This document shows, piece by piece, positions 5,462 through 6,103 of a stretch of DNA of 6,103 bases. The notes below the pieces were generated by a model. The model was not told the origin of the DNA. It saw nothing but the letters and a program-made list of their open reading frames with translations, and did no database searches. The stretch is from Spirochaetales bacterium (GTDB taxonomy: Bacteria > Spirochaetota > Spirochaetia > SZUA-6 > DRHE01): the NCBI GenBank assembly GCA_016930895.1, contig JAFGFV010000089.1, positions 1 to 6,103 on the forward strand, read 5' to 3'. The position numbers were made by a program, and so were the translations under genes. Position 1 is the first letter of the stretch. Every line of letters begins with the position of its first letter.

Positions 5462-6103
5462 GTGGACAGAAGTAGATGGTGCTGGGCCTTGCCCGGGCTC
5501 GTCCTGCTGCTGGCTGGGTGCGTGACGGTCGAGAAGCAGTACATCAAGCCGAGCTACGACCAGTCGCACGCCGTGCTGATCGAAAGGACGGTCGCTGACC
5601 TCGCGGTCGCGGAGATGGTGCAGAGCTACGTCCGCTCGACGGAAAAGGTCGTGGTGGCAAACATCGAACGCACTACCAACGACGACTTCTTCCTGACCTA
5701 CATGGTCGACGATCACCTGATCGCCAACCTCACCCAGGCAGGCTACAAGGTGCTGGAACGGGACGAGGACATGATCGTGCGCCTGATGCCGGAGCAGAGC
5801 CCGACCTACAAGCGCAAGCTCCTCCGCACGCTGCCCATGGACCCGGCCTTGGTGCTCATGGACAACATCGAGAAGGAAGGGCTGGACTACGTCGACCCGG
5901 TACAGATCGATGAGTGGGAGCGGGTGAGCGCCGGAGAGGGCAAGGACATCAACCTGCGGGTCGACCGGGTGAATCTGGCGGACGTGCTGACCTTCTACAA
6001 GGATCTCAAGACCGACTACAGGGCCATCGAGAGTGAGATCAAGATGACCTCGGCGGACGTCATCATCGCCTACCGGGTCCTGGAGTGCGGGATCGTCTAC
6101 GAC
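5462..6103 (+). CDS. N-terminal part of an outer-membrane-type lipoprotein, loosely FlgO/CsgG-like (runs off the right edge)
   Basis: The frame begins at GTG 5462 with GGAGGAGGAG three bases upstream and stays open for 214 codons to the window edge. Residues 1-20 are a lipoprotein signal: basic MDRSRW, hydrophobic LPGLVLLLAG and Cys20 in lipobox LLAGC. Residue +2 is Val, not Asp, which favours the outer membrane under the E. coli sorting rule. The mature part has a helix at about 41-58, a strand EKVVVANIE (61-69), a helix ending DDHLIANLTQAGYKVLERDE (83-102), and later ADVIIAYRVLECGIVYD (198-214). This 'loop-helix-AGYKVLERD' layout resembles FlgO and CsgG-type lipoproteins, in which a helix leads to a V-x-E-R-D strand; the resemblance is by eye and moderate. 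The gene is divergent from the caspase operon across 173 bases with its own strong promoter, so related function or shared control is plausible but unproven. The C-terminus is missing. Confidence 0.85.
   Translation, partial: MDRSRWCWALPGLVLLLAGCVTVEKQYIKPSYDQSHAVLIERTVADLAVAEMVQSYVRSTEKVVVANIERTTNDDFFLTYMVDDHLIANLTQAGYKVLERDEDMIVRLMPEQSPTYKRKLLRTLPMDPALVLMDNIEKEGLDYVDPVQIDEWERVSAGEGKDINLRVDRVNLADVLTFYKDLKTDYRAIESEIKMTSADVIIAYRVLECGIVYD

Noticed and set aside
5402..5716. A 104-codon minus-strand frame overlapping the lipoprotein gene
   Set aside because: It lies antisense to a gene with a strong promoter, ribosome site and lipobox, and shows no domain or start signal of its own.

Overview
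The window is GC-rich, densely coding bacterial DNA, with codon third positions mostly G or C. It shows sigma70-type promoter hexamers, purine-rich ribosome binding sites, Sec signal peptides and a lipoprotein signal. These features fit a Gram-negative bacterium, probably a proteobacterium; nothing here fixes the genus. No tRNA, rRNA, CRISPR array, transposase or integrase was seen.

Layout from left to right: (1) 1-371, minus strand: the N-terminal 123 codons of a gene that runs off the left edge, tentatively an AraC-type regulator sensor domain. It has its own promoter (424-452), and a tandem 12-bp repeat lies in its leader. (2) 497-5288, minus strand: a probable three-gene operon read right to left. 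The first gene encodes a secreted caspase-like peptidase with an EF-hand-like loop, a PEGA domain and a C-terminal formylglycine-generating-enzyme (FGE)-like domain (3174-5288). The second encodes an exported DUF4384 protein (2430-3104). The third encodes a membrane CHASE2 sensor fused to a class III adenylate cyclase (497-2521) and overlaps the second by 92 nt. (3) 5289-5461: a divergent intergenic region with back-to-back promoters. Between them is a strong hairpin followed by seven T's, oriented as a plus-strand terminator. (4) 5462-6103, plus strand: the N-terminal 214 codons of an outer-membrane-type lipoprotein, loosely like FlgO/CsgG proteins, running off the right edge.

How they may work together (inference): a caspase-fold protease, a DUF4384 protein and a lipoprotein would sit in the periplasm or at the outer membrane. 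The CHASE2 cyclase would sit in the inner membrane, with its sensor outside and its cAMP-forming domain inside. This looks like an envelope-sensing module that could convert a periplasmic event, perhaps calcium- or proteolysis-dependent, into cytoplasmic cAMP. The individual families are known; the combination is the noteworthy point.
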